From contig VUYV01000180.1 of assembly GCA_008711295.1 (NCBI GenBank), forward strand, positions 230,743-294,742: 64,000 nucleotides of DNA, in the 5' to 3' direction. Position numbers and translations under genes: made by a program. Origin of the DNA: Anarhynchus alexandrinus (taxonomy: Eukaryota; Chordata; Aves; Charadriiformes; Charadriidae). Under the pieces are notes generated by a model, which worked only from the letters and a program-made list of their open reading frames with translations, had not been told where the DNA came from and searched no databases. Below, in pieces: positions 1-13,200 of this stretch. Every line of letters starts with the position of its first letter. Positions within the stretch are counted from its first letter, which is position 1.

Positions 1-203
1 ACGGAAAAACTTCTTTACAGTTAGGGTGACAGAGCACTGGCACAGGCTGCCCAGGGAGGTTGTGGAGTCCCCTTCTCTGGAGATTTTCAAGACCCGCCTA
101 GATGCAGTCCTGAGTCATGTGCTCTGGGCAATGCTGCTTTGGCAGGGGAGTTGGACTAGATGATCTCTAGAGGTCCCTTCCAACTCTGAAAATTCTGTGA
201 TCC
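1..203 (+). mobile_element. CR1 LINE, 3' end fragment
   Basis: This is the 3' terminus of a chicken-repeat-1 (CR1) non-LTR retrotransposon in sense orientation. It starts inside the last part of ORF2: the bases encode the typical '[30 protein letters not shown]' ending, here with substitutions. It then runs through the short 3' UTR with the typical 'TTGGACTAGATGATCTCTAGAGGTCCC' type box, read in pieces near 150-180. It ends with an ATTCTGTGA-type tail near 192-200. The left end is cut by the window edge, so the true length is unknown. It lies inside an ARHGEF7 intron, antisense to the gene. Confidence 0.88.
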
Positions 204-1627
204 GTGAACTTCTTGCAGACCCAGATAGGGATCTGAAAGCTATCTTCTAGAACCAGAGCAGGGAGACAGAGTCTAAAATGCCTTCTACACAGTCACCCAA
301 TAAAATCAAACTGTTTGGAAGAACAGTTGGTCAGGAAGATTTATGCAGCTCTGCTTGCTGCTAGGAATGAGGCAACACCACAGTTCGCATGTGGTTTTGA
401 TTTTTGGTTTCCATACCACCACCCCTCCACCAAGACAGGGATCAGCTTGTGTCCTTTCTAAGGCTAGCTGCAATTGCGGCTTTTTGATGTGGGTATTAAT
501 CTATTGATGCCTGGACCAAACAGTTGCACTTGTCTTCCCCTTTAAAGACAGCTATGGTCAGTATATAGCAGCTTTAAAGATGTACTGAAATGGTCTACAT
601 TTGCACTTGCAGTTAAGATGAATGGCAGTATCTTCAACTGGTGTAAGTAGCTTCAAAGTCATCAATAATATTACTCCATGCCCATTCATTAGAACTAAAA
701 ATTTGGTTGCAAAACTCACTCCTAAAGGGTGCTTTCTTATGCACGGAGGGAAAAAAAAAGCCACCCCAAAAAAAAAATCCCTGTTGTAATGGACCAAAGG
801 AATATTATAAAAGTGACAAGATATTTATCATATCACTATTAAACAAATTTACGCTGATCTACCACTGACTTTTCGATCAGCTTCCTTTTCCTCCCCATAT
901 AAAAATTGACAAGTACGACCCATTTTTAAATAATATCTCCTTCTCACCAGACTCCAACCTGATGACCATTTTTGGAACTTGCTGCCGACAATGTAAAACC
1001 CCAGCATGGAGGAGCAAAAAGGGCCAGCAATGTTAACATTTCTTGACTGTCCCAGGGTTCAGTTGACATCATTTAGTGCAGCCTCACCCTACAACAAAGC
1101 ATGGACACCTCTCACCTGCTTGGTATTTCTACAGCTCTCTCTTCACCTCAAAGAACTTGAGGTAGGTGTTTTGTGACTAGCTGCTACCTAAATGAAATGT
1201 GTAGATTAAGGGATCAGAGATGTTAGATATCCTTTTGTTACTGTCAAGAGAGGACGGTGCTGAGGGAGGGGACATACAACAAAAACTTTGACAAAAGTGT
1301 TTAAACACAGGAATGAGAGTGGGGCAAAAGTAAACCGTTAGTATTTCAAACAGAAAAAAAAAAAAAAAGAAGATGGGGACTTTTTCTAAGAATTCTTGTC
1401 AGTTAAAAGGCTCAGCCTTAGCTCCACTGCAAAGCTTCCTGCTGCAGAAGAAGAGAGGAGAGAACCCAGAGCGGCTGCTGCCAAAATCATAACAAACTGC
1501 AACAAAGAAACTCCTCTAAAACACTGCGCATGTTAATTTTATCATGACTATAGCAACAGGTTTAAATACACACTGATGTGAGTTGAAGGTAAGGTAAGCA
1601 AGCACCAGGACAGAGCAGTCTACTTAC
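1..1627 (-). other. ARHGEF7: ARHGEF7 intron downstream of the TFDAN exon (partial)
   Basis: This is the 5' part of the intron that follows the exon at 1628-1712. It starts with the donor GTAAGTA at 1627-1621 on the minus strand and runs off the left end. Apart from the CR1 3' end (1-203) and short A-rich runs (about 750-780 and 1351-1367), I see no gene, RNA or recognisable repeat. The short ORFs have no family resemblance. Confidence 0.8.
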
Positions 1628-1712
1628 CTGCAGTCACCTTATTTAAAGCCACAAGAGAGCTGAGAACTTTGCTGAAATTCTGTCCCTGATACAGGTCATT
1701 TGCATCAAAAGT
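1628..1712 (-). CDS. ARHGEF7: ARHGEF7 (beta-PIX) CH-domain exon, third coding exon of the CH isoform
   Basis: This is an internal coding exon of ARHGEF7/beta-PIX, a Rac1/Cdc42 exchange factor that works with GIT and PAK proteins at focal adhesions and the cell edge. Read on the minus strand, the acceptor TTTTGTTTTCAG precedes ACT at 1712, and the exon ends GCAG before the donor GTAAGTA. It is 85 nt: 28 codons plus one base. The peptide starts TFDANDLYQGQNFSKVL and ends SSLVALNKVTA, matching the C-terminal part of the calponin-homology domain of beta-PIX as I know it. The paralogue ARHGEF6 (alpha-PIX) has a clearly different sequence here (FDPDDLYSG type), so the assignment is to ARHGEF7. The start phase (0) matches the end of the exon at 37641-37727. 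The trailing G begins a split codon, expected to be Asp, completed in the next exon beyond the left edge. No frameshift or stop is seen. Confidence 0.94.
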
Positions 1713-4700
1713 CTGAAAACAAAAGAAGATACAATAAATTGTAGAAACAAGCCTTTAAGTTAAGCATTTCTATGCTATCATGCAAACCATGACTGTAGAA
1801 GCTACTGCCTGATCAAGGTGTCAGTCTTTCAGTGTTGGTTTTTTTTTTCCCTTAAATAAAAAAACCTCATTTTTAAAAATAAAGAGAATATAGAAATTGC
1901 TGCATTTGAGAAAAAATGGCGAACATATAAGCTAAAAATACCAGGAGCCATTTAAATTACAGGAAAGTTAAATAAAACATAATTATCAGAAGACAGAAGC
2001 TTTCCTCAGACAGTTTGGTGAAAAAGGTTATGGGTACCATTACTCTTGATATACTCTTCTTTTTCTGTAGCAGCTCACAGGCACTGTACCTGATTGTTCA
2101 TAAAGTATTTTCAAAATTACTACAAATACTTTTAAATGTACTACAACATACGTGCTATCTCTTTATTCTAAAAGACACAGAGGAAAGCAGCATTACTAAC
2201 AATTAATGAATTTTACAAAGAGGGTAGTTGCTGGATAGGTTAGATGGAGAATGAGGTTTGGGAAGGGGAGGGATGAAAGCCACGGGTTATTTTATTTTTA
2301 TTTTTTAACTGTGGGAAAGAGATCCAAACCTCAGACTATCTTGTAGAAAACACTGCAGTAACTTTCAAGCACTGGGTGATGACATTAAACATCTGGATTT
2401 TAGGGGGGGGAAAGAGGGGATTAAAAAAAAAAATACCCATAATATTTGCCTGAGGTAATGGAAACACTCATCCAAAGTCTCATGAAAATAGCTCTTGCAA
2501 TAGAGTCTGCATAGGTTGAAAAGAGTCACAGTATTCCCTTGTGCAAGACTAGAAAGAGGACAATAAAAGACAGCTATTACAGTTGTTCCAACTGATTTAA
2601 GAAACAGAAAGAGATTCAGTTTCCCGCAGCGTAGCAGCTTTTATCTAAAAAGTCAACAAAAACTTGTTTATTTCCTGATAACAGACGCACCCCACAGGCA
2701 CTATCAGAAAGTCTGTACCCCAGAAAGCAGCCTTCAGAGACAGGAGAGGAAAAACCCAAATTCCCCGGGGAGAAGAGAGGAAGGGACAAAGGAAAGCTGG
2801 GAGGAGAAAGAGGGAGGATGGTTAAACCTAAGAGAAGTGAAAATTTTCATGAAAGCTACCTAAAATAACCACAGAAGGGACTGCCAGACCAGTTGTGACT
2901 AGTTATGTGATCTACTAACCAAGGTAGAGCAGATTGGGGAAACATTTAATGACAATATTGCTCAGTAAGGAAAAAAAAAATCTCCCAAAGCGTTCATAGT
3001 ATTTGAGGTACTTGAATATGTTAACATGCACATTTTTTCCCCCTCAGAGTGAGGATCATCTCTAGTCCCAGCGAACAGCAGTTCTACTTTGGCTACACCG
3101 GTGCTGACATCTCTCAAGCTCAGGTAACATGTATACAGCTCAGAAGAGCAATGCCACAAAACAGATGCAAAATCAAGCAGAGACAAACACTAATATACTT
3201 AAGCAGTTATTGCTCACATAAAATACATCAAATAACTACTTCACCAAGTTTCACTGTGCTACAGAAAATTTAAAAACTACTGTTATTTATTTGAAGCTGT
3301 AAGGAATGGGACCAGGGAATTGCTTAGATGTGAATTTTGTAGGGTTTTTCCTGAAACATGAGGAAGTATTTAAAAACTGCGCACAGTAAAGACATTAAGC
3401 GAATGAGGAATTATCTGATTTTACACAAAGAGACTAAAGATATGTTAAGTTTTATTAATAGCATATTTTATAATAGAGGTGAGAAAAAGATACCTATAAG
3501 GCGACAACAGAATGCATAAAAGCAAAACCAGATGGGAGATAGCTTAACCACTGCTCAAACTGGGGGAGGGGGGGAAAATAATGAAGTTACTATGAAACAA
3601 GAAAGCATCAGGGGTGTAAAATTTTCATTGTTAGCTACATGCTTATTGTGGTAGCTTTTAAAACAAGCAAATGAAGAGCATGAACAGAATCACAAAATAA
3701 TGGCTCTGATCCAAAAAAGAAGAAGAAATACAAGAGACACTGGTGTTTGTACAGACACCAGAACTGGATCAGAAAGGTACTACAGGGGAGAGAGAGAACT
3801 ATTTTAAAATGGGATGTTTAAGAAAAAGGTTAGAAACTATAGCTTAAAGTTACAAAATTAAAAAAAAATCCTAAATCCACTTTAAGCTCACCTTCATTCT
3901 GGATTCTGCTAGAGCCAAGAGCTCTCCAAAGTCAGGCTAACTGGAGAACAACAGGATGCGAGGAAGCCTCATTTCCTGCTATGCCAAGACTATAGGGGAT
4001 ACCAAGAACGATTTGATTGGATCATCCCAACACGTATAGTGCCATAAAAAAAGCCTGTATCCAGGACACGCATCCAGTCTGCTACTTCACAGGAAACAAA
4101 ACAATGGGGGGATACGAGAAACATTTGTTTCCTTGCGATTTTACATAAAGCAATTCTGACAGGAAGCCACTCTCAGCACGCTCATGGCCAGCATGTTTAT
4201 TAGTAGCATTAGATAGAGGGGGAGGTGGACATGACACCCTTCAGACAGATTTTCTCCTAACGTAACAAATGTTTAAGAATAAACTGACCTAGAGAGATAA
4301 AAAGTGACGGAAAAAAGCTTAGGTGCTCTAAAGTTTTGAGGCTAGTTCATTATGAACTCAATGACTTGATTATAAAAAAAACTTGTTTAAAAAAAAACCC
4401 AAAACCACCTCACAAACCCACAAAAAAAACCCCACACCAAACACTCACACCCTTCTTCTATCTTAGTGGAGGTTTGCTCATTTCATAATATATTTGAAAA
4501 CTCTCTCTGACATAAGTAAAAGCACCGAGATACTTGAAGAGGAGCTTCCACAGGATTGTCAGAGAAAACAGTCTGCTCCAGGTTTCAAGAGAAGTTCGAC
4601 TTGCATGTGGACTACGATCTTCATTCTGGTATTTACAGACAGATCAGCTGTGAAAACTGACTCTTTACAATATCATATCTTGATGTAAGAAACAGTCATT

Positions 4701-5759
4701 TAGTAACTACCCTATTCAGTGTCACTGCATGACAAACATAACCCTCATACAACACCCCCAGTTTGGTGACTGCAACAATCAAGGCTCAATTTTGAGATCC
4801 AAGTATCAAGCAAAGTTATTTCTGTATTGCAAACTACTGCCACATAACAAGGTCTGCATACTAAATCATCTTCTATACTAGCATAACGCACTTTTCAGGT
4901 CATGTCAGAAGCACAATGTTAATTCAAACTTGCACATGCTTATGACAGCTCTTAAAACCTAAAAATGAAAACACTTAAAAAGATATTATCTTTGCAATAT
5001 GGAGATTTGTCTTTTAAACATTACGTGACAGGTATATATGGACATTAAACAAGACTTTATGGAAAAATATTTCTAAAATGCCTTTGCTTTCCAGGCAAAC
5101 AGTTTTAACTCTGCAGAAACTCCACCTGTGATGAAGTTTACCATCTTGTTCATCCAATGCTTATCTTCCACCAAGACAGTCAGATAAAACATTAGTCAGG
5201 ATGGAAATATAAAACTGTCATAAATCACATCAGAGTAGGACCCAGCCAAGCCAAATCTTTTGAACAAACTATTTAAATAAAATACCTTTGATGTTAAATT
5301 CCAGAGAATTGACCACATGCAGATCTATCTTATATAAGCATTAACATAAAGCACACCTATTAAACAAAGACAGACCAGGACTATATTAGGAGCCTTACAC
5401 TGGAAACACTTTGCAATTTATAAGGAGTTAGGTGGGAATCAATGAAATTCAAGCTTAGCAGGCTTATCCCCGTATACCTCTTATTATCTGCCTGTTTTCC
5501 TGTTAACATCTTTCTCACATTCTTCTGTTCTCTCCTGGATTTCAACACCTGACACATCAATACCCCAGGCAGATACTGTATTCTAGAAGCAGACCAGACC
5601 AAACTGCCTAATAATAAGGGGTCTTATGTGACCTATAACACTACACATACACTCAAGAGCACACTGGCCCTTTCAGTCACAGGATACCAACTGCCAAAGC
5701 CTGCTGATTGCCTACCCTGAGCCATAGTTTCTGGCTCCCCTTTTTGCCGCCCGCCCCCA

Positions 5760-6190
5760 AATTCCCAAGATACAAGCCAGGCTTTCCATAACTAGGCTTG
5801 CATTTTTTGCCCCTAGGATTCCAGTTGGCTGCAAACTTTACTGATAACAATTTTATGACCTCTTCCAGGTCATTAATGAAATGTCAAATAACACAGCTGA
5901 GTACCAATGGCAGCAAATCCCCTATAGCAAGGTGTACACTGGATGGCCATTCCACTTTTGTAATTGTATTAAAACCTATTAATTAGCCAGTTTTAAAATT
6001 CGTTTCATATGAGCCCTATTGATTTTTCCATCACTGACATGTCTTAAACACCAGACGAAATGCCTTACAGATCCATTTCATCCACGTACTGGTTGTTCAA
6101 TTACCAAATCCATCCTCTCATTTCAAAACAAGACTAACCTCTGCATGCATATGTTTAAACTCCATCACGCTCAAAATGGCCATTGTAAAA
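5760..6190 (-). mobile_element. Ancient, degenerate CR1-like LINE fragment
   Basis: Read on the minus strand, this resembles the reverse-transcriptase region of old amniote CR1 elements. The plus strand shows the antisense of the 'related to a short list of later motifs' block: GCAAACTTTACTGATAAC followed by 'GACCTCTTCCAGGTCATTAATGAA', then 'TTAGCCAGTTTTAAAATTCGTTTCATATGAGCCC' and 'TTGATTTTTCCATCACTGACATG', seen in pieces. These correspond to the stretch around the FADD box and the intervening 'NWL' region. Many substitutions and no open frame, so it is a fossil. The boundaries are approximate. Confidence 0.5.
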
Positions 6191-9100
6191 CATTCAGGTA
6201 ATTTTAAGTCACCTAACCCTCAGTGGATGGAGACTTCTGTTCAAAAGGCGTTTATGATCTAATAGCAATAAGGAAACAGAAGTAACAGAGCAAGGCTCCT
6301 CCCTCATATCCCTGCAATAACCAGTACCTACTGAAATTGGAAAAACATTAACTGAGGAATTGGTGAAAGGAAAAGGAAATTAGAAAATAAGGTTGAGAAT
6401 ACACCTGGTGAGGGCAGACTAAGGCACACAGTGAGCCTGCAGCAGCATTCTTTTCTTCAAACCAGTCAGTTTCAAGGCCTCAGGTATCCTTTATACTATT
6501 TTATTCCTCTCTTCTAGCCCATTAACTCATAAGTCAGTTATGGAGGAAATATTTTTAAATTAAGGTATTTCTCCTGACAAGGCAAGGTCTACAACTGAAG
6601 ACGGGGAGGGGGGGGGAATCAATCAGGGGTGGTTCAGCCAAGCTTCCAGACACACACTTTTACTTCAAATGTGTCTTCTACCCATCTTGTTTGTATCCTT
6701 AAACCACCTAAGCATCAGTAAGGCAGTATCTAACAGTCATAGTAAGAAAAGTTCATATAGTGCTTAAGAGTAAAATAGAAAGGTTTTCCTTAATAAATAT
6801 TTTCTTGCGAGACTAGTGCCTTGAATATACACAGGTATAGTATTCCCAGTGGATATTAACATTTTAAGCATCTGACAAAGATGGATGACAGCTTTCTTTA
6901 CAGCACAGCAGCATAAACTGCAGCAGCTGAGGAGCTGACTTATGAGCAGCCCAGACATCTGTGCAGCACAGATAGGGCTGCCGCTGCTAACCTCGCCAGC
7001 CAGCCCCAAAATAAGCTGTAACCCCTAGGCTGTGTGTACTAAACTGGCAGGACACTTCCCAGCTCAGCTTGGTGGCCTCGGGCCCCCAGTGCAAAAGATT
7101 ACGAGAACGTTGGCTTGCTCACCCGGAGGAAATGAAAGGAAATGAGCAGGGTGGCTTGGCAAAGCGCAGCATGACCATGTACAACGTGTCGCTCCACCTG
7201 TTCCTAGTACACAGGCTGCAGCTTTTTTGGCCACGGGAGCATGAATAAACAAGTGGTAGGGAAAAAAAAAAAAAAAAAGCAACTCACTGTTAGAAATAGG
7301 TGCCCTTCTTGAAAAACATAAAGAACCTCCAACACCTCGCTTTGTTGCGCCACCACTCGCAGTGTATTTCTACCCCTGGAGCAGCTGGCAGGGAAAGCCA
7401 GGGAGACCATCCAGGTCCACCTTCCCGTGCTAACACCTAGTACGCCCAAACTGGGAAAAAGATCCCATAGGTTAGCCTACATGCAAAGCACAAATTTCTT
7501 CGTTTATTCTCACATTAGGTCATCTGTAAGTGGTGCTGAGTCTCATTCAGCTATTATGCAGCAGCTGTTCCTCGAGCCGTGAATTATCATCTGAAAGCTG
7601 CGGCAGTAAAAGCAGAGATAAGAAAAGCAGGGAACTATGACAACTGAGAGAGGACGGGAAGGGGGGGGGGGAGAAGAGAGGATTACAAATGTTCTGGAAA
7701 TCTCTGCGAAGCATACTGTTGCCCAAATGTAGTAATGCACAGCACAGGGAGAGCTAAAAAAAATTAAGTTCCGTTTCGAAAATTAAGAGTAAGACAAGGG
7801 GAAAAGTTTGAAAATAATGGAACAGACCTGCAGTGCAGGATTTCTGTGTGATTTGGTAACAGTTCACAAGAGAAATTAAAACTCAATGCTAAAGAATATA
7901 TAAAAGTTAAAAAGAGATTGGAATAAATTTTACTGCTCATATAAACCTGTTCCTCAGAAGTAAAAACTGAATTGTACTAAGAACACCACATCACCCAAAT
8001 GGCTTTAATTCCCATAATCGGTAATACTTTGAAGACCTAACATTTTATCTGCAAAAGCAGGCACAATCAGCAATAAAAATGTATGTGGAAGTTCGTAGTG
8101 TGCATGTCTGCGTGCATGTATCTAAATATATAAATCACCAACAAATCCAAAGAAGACAAAGGTTAAAAAACCCCTTGTTTTAGAGTCCCTGAAGGTGTAC
8201 TAAAGCTTTCCAGCTCCAAGAATTTTTTCCCCAAACCAGCTGCATCAAAGCACTAATGAATCTGGAGAGCACTAACTACAAATACTACATAACATTTCAC
8301 CTAAGCCACTGGTTCAAAGTCAACATCTTGACATTGCCAAACACACATAACATTTTTCACCAACCCCAGCAAAAATGGCATGGGAAAAAAAAAAATCTAC
8401 AAAAAGAAATACTAAGTTCCTTTTTGGAGATGAACTGTATGATTTCTGAAGCTTTCCAAATCTATCTGTTTTTAAGAACGTAACACAGCAAGTTAGCATC
8501 CTCAAATGAATTCTTTAGTAAGAAAGTCACAGAATTTGGTATTTTCAATCATAAACTTCTAGTACTAGCAAACCAAGATGCAATTTAAAAAATAGAAATA
8601 GAAAGGTTAGCACTGCCTACATTTGTACAAGCATGTAAGAAAACATGAGCCTCCTCCAAATTTCTACCTGCACAGCAAAACAAGAACTAAATCTATCACA
8701 CCTTCATTCTAAATCACTTTCAAATTGCTTTGTAGGTTTTGAATCTTACAGATGATGCCAGACAGTGGTAATCTCAGCTGTCACTGAAAGAGAGACATTC
8801 AGTGGCACACAGTATTAATACATGATTGAGTACTAAGGCTTAAGGAAGCTTATACTCCTGGAACTACAGGCAAAAATAAAAGTTGTTGGAATGAAATTAC
8901 CAAAGATGAAATTTGATGGAGACACTGAAGCCTTACTCAGTTAGCTGAAACAAAGCAATTGCATAAGCACCTTCTAGTGTCAATGAAGAGAGGCACCTCA
9001 GCAGGGAAACTTGGCCAGAAACATACCCCGAGGAAGATTCAGCCCAGTAAAACTCACCTCTCTTTCTGATACACAGAGACAAGAACTATGTAAACTACTC

Positions 9101-10186
9101 TCTTAAAATAAATCAGGAAACACAGCTGTGGAAATCTAGGCCACTATGCATGGGGAATACTATGTGTAAGTAAGAAGACACACAGGACTGAGAAAAAAAA
9201 ACCCACAAAGTACACGCTTGGAAATAAATACAGACAGCTCTGCTATGAAGCAGAGTAAGCACTCAGTGATAAAAATAGTAAAAAATAATTTTTAGCTAGT
9301 AAGTTCACAAGCCATCACAGACTGCCAGCGCATTTGATAAACAAGGACATGGTTAAATAGTCATACATTCTGGCAAAAACCACAAGAGAAAGGTGAAGGA
9401 TTTCCTACTGAACTATAACTAGCTTTTCTTTCTAAAAATAACTGAAAACTCCACCTTATCCTTTTCCTAACAGTCCAATTCCTAAAAATGAAAGAACCAA
9501 AGGCGTTTGAACGAGGAGCAAAAATTAGACCCAAGCACTTCACTTGCTTGAAGTACAATGTCTGCTGCTCGGACGAAGGCCTGCTGTACAGAATAACGAT
9601 ACATTCAGATGACCAAGACTAGGTGCTCAGTTAACTACAGCTTACAGTAATTTCCTGAATTTGCTGATGGGTTCTACTTAATCTTCTGTGCTCTACTAAG
9701 CCAGCCTTGTACCCTAGCAATGCTCCAGAGGTCAAAAGCTCAAGTCTCTGCACTGACAGAGCTGCCTCGCAAGAAGCCAGCAAGAAGTTTCTCAGGAGTG
9801 TCACAAAGTATTTTTCTTCCTGAAAGCGACTGTGTCATCTGACCCTGTAATGAAAAAACACATATGCCTCTGCAGTGCTTATCAGCATAGATATTACAGA
9901 AAAATTGCAATGTGTCAGTAACCTTTTACTAAAAAGAAGGCTCCTGCTTTCATAGCATTTCTTTTAGACACCACAGATGACAAACTTATTCAGCACTAAA
10001 GGATGTGAGTGGACTACAAGACAAAACTGCCATGGGGACTGGATACAGTGCCACAGCTAATAAAAAGGCTGGCCCAAATTTCAGAAAGAAAAGCAAACAG
10101 CAACAAAACCCACAGGACTAACAGGAGACTTTCCCAAAAGAAACAAGCTGCAGAGAAGGAAAGCAGCTTCTAGATCCCACTTTCTC

Positions 10187-10243
10187 CCCTCCCCCCCCCC
10201 CCCCCCCCNNNNNNNNNNNNNNNNNNNNNNNNNCCCCCCCCCC
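10187..10243. repeat. Poly-C tract interrupted by an assembly gap
   Basis: A C homopolymer on both sides of 25 undetermined bases (10209-10233), ending just before AAGAACAATG. Read as G on the other strand, this is a long poly-G that could form quadruplexes and stall sequencing. The true length is unknown. It lies in the long ARHGEF7 intron and has no coding relevance. Confidence 0.9.
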
Positions 10244-13200
10244 CAAGAACAATGCTAGCATCTACCCCAGGATTGTGCCCCTGAGAGTAGACACTTATAC
10301 TTAATCAAACCAGTTTCTTCTGGTCATTAAAGATCGATGTAACGGGAGAAAGCCTGTGAAGTCAGTTTTCAGGCCCTTCTATGAGACAGATGCTGATAAT
10401 TACTTTGAATTAGTTTGTCAATAACTTGCAATTACAAAAAAAAAGAAATAGCAGATTCTGGACTTCAAAATTCACATTGACATTTGTTAACAGTACCAAC
10501 TGGTCACATTTGCAAGACTACAGTCCTCATGAGATGTGAACAACTGCAAGTAATGGGGAGTGGCTGGTCACTTGAGTGGCTGCACTTTTTTTTTTTTTAA
10601 ATCACCATAGTAGATCATGGTTTTGGGAAGCTACTCCTTCATCCCACAGCTGCTGCTACTTCAGACCCTGTTGGGCACCTATTCTTCCACCAACCCCATT
10701 CAACACCGCCTTGACAGAGCAGCATGGAGAACACAAGCCTTCTTGAGTTCCAGTTTAGAGGATGTCTATCATGCCCTGAAGTACTAAGTAAAGTTCACAG
10801 GCAGATATCCACCTTCTCCTCCATAATTTATAGATAAATCTCATACTTGCAAGCAAAGTTACTGTAATGGAATCTACAAACTGCTTCCCATCTTGAAGTA
10901 TAAGCATACATTACAGCATACATCTACAATTTCTTTCTGACTTTTCTTTTTTCCGCAATAATAAGTTAGAAAAAAGCCTTAATGGAAGAACAATGCAAAA
11001 AATGGCTCTGCACAAACACTGGACAAACACTTCATGCTAACTGTAAGTATTGAGAGCACTGAAAATGAAGGCTGACTTCAAGCAGATCACACATAATCAC
11101 AGCACAAATCAAAATGACAGGACAGCAACAATGACAGTCACTTAAGACTACCAAAACATTTTACCCAACTGGCCTGGCCAAAGTCTGAAAGCAGATCCTG
11201 AACATAAGCAATCAGAACTGAATCATCTCTGTGCAAGGGTTTACAAACTTGCTGTTTGCCAATAGCTGAAATCACAGTGAATTTTTTAAGGCTCAGAATA
11301 AACCACTTCCTAAGGAAGAGCGAGTTGATACGTTCAGGAAACTTGCAACTAGGTTTCAAACATCAGGAAGGGAGATGTCTCCTTTTGGAATACTTGAATT
11401 TTAGATTTCTTTTCTAAAATAAATAAGTATACATCACCTACATTGTGAATATCTCCATACTCCTAGCTAAAAACACAGGAAGGATGGCTTGCCATAACTG
11501 ATTTCAGATGCCTTCTGTCTAGATACATGTTCTGCAATATTTCTCAACTAATTTCTGAAAGTATCAGCTTAGTTTCAAAAGCCATGCTGCATGGAGTGAG
11601 AACAGGCCTACATAACGAAGCAAAAAGCTTAATTTATATCATGAAAATTTTGAAGAAAGAAAAATAGGAAAACTTCTCTAGGTCCAAAATAAGTAGTGTT
11701 ACCTGCAATCCAGCTCTCCGCATGCAAAACAGGGAAAATAGTAGCTAAATACCAGTTTGTCACTACCATAAAATCAAAGTATCACAGACACACAGTAAGA
11801 TCGCTGAGAGAGACCTTTTGTTTTAAAACAGCATTATTCATAGACACAGACACACCCAGAGCATGTCAGAGAACGGAGGAAGGAGTCATCCTACTGCAAA
11901 AGATTTTGTTCTACATGAGGTTATCATCTGCCCTCTTAAAATAGACTGCTGGCTGTTTTACTACACTACCACGTGCTCTAACCACAACTTAAATGCTATC
12001 ACATGCTCACGTTTCATCTGGAAGAAATGCATACAGCCAAGTGATCAGATGATGCACAGATTCAGCATCAATGGAGAAGGAACTACAGGCAAAACATGAG
12101 CCACAGGAACAGTCCCACTGACCTCAAACACGCTATTTCACCTACTGCTTATCAGCATGCTTAGGAGTCTCATTTCATTGTGCACACACACTTTTTTAAA
12201 TAAACGTATTAACAGAAGAAACAGGAACATGCTTGTGGCATTAAATATGTATTAGTAGCTGGAGGAGAAAGACTGAAGGGGAATTGATATTTTGAGATTT
12301 CTGGCATGGGTCAGAAATTGACTAAGCATGATCAGATGCATGGAAAAAAAGTGGGAGAGGGAAAAAGAAAGATAACTTAGAAATGAAAGGAAGAAAAAAA
12401 AGGAAAAAAGGAGGGGGGAAGTGTTACACCCTTCTGGTAAGAAGGGTTTTATCAGAAATCTCTATGGCTTCCTGAATATACTGTGGAAGGTGCCAAAAAT
12501 GAAAAATAAAGGCTTACTGAATTTCCACATAGCCTGTTGAAGCTTTCACTTAAAATCACCAACTGGAAAAAAGTAATTCCAAAATAGTTAGCAGAAATGC
12601 ACCAGCCTCCAAAACCAAGATTTCAGGTTTCAATTAGATCAGAGTGAATTCATTTCATTACGTCCATTTTAAAAATTCACTGAAGAGCACAAAACTGCTT
12701 GCACGCCCCCTGAGCTACAGTTCCCCCCAAGCAAACCGTTTTCAATTCATAGCTTACCATTTTGATTTCATCCAGTACAAATACCTTTAAAAAGGAGCCT
12801 AGGGCTGGATCTCTCCCTTGCTCCCAGGCACCCGCAATAATGTGATCCAGGATCGTCCATCATTTATAAAATCCGTTTTGGAAGAGCAGGCACAGGACTT
12901 TATCCAGGAAGCAGGGACAAGCCTCACCACCACCTGCTCTGGTGACCATTCCTGTTGTGGGACTGGTGGAGCTGCCTAAGCAGCAGTGGGACAGCTGGAG
13001 GGCCCAGCATCTTTGGCTGAGGAAGACAAAAAACTGAAGCCAATTTAACACAGTTTAACTCAACGGCATTCAGCAGCTGCCAGGTCAGCAGCCGAGTCAT
13101 CCCTATGAAGGGTGAGGCAGACACCAAGGGGCAAGACACACAGCACAGGTCTAGGCAAACCATTCCTGCTCAGGATTCACAAGCCCACATATCAGGGCAA

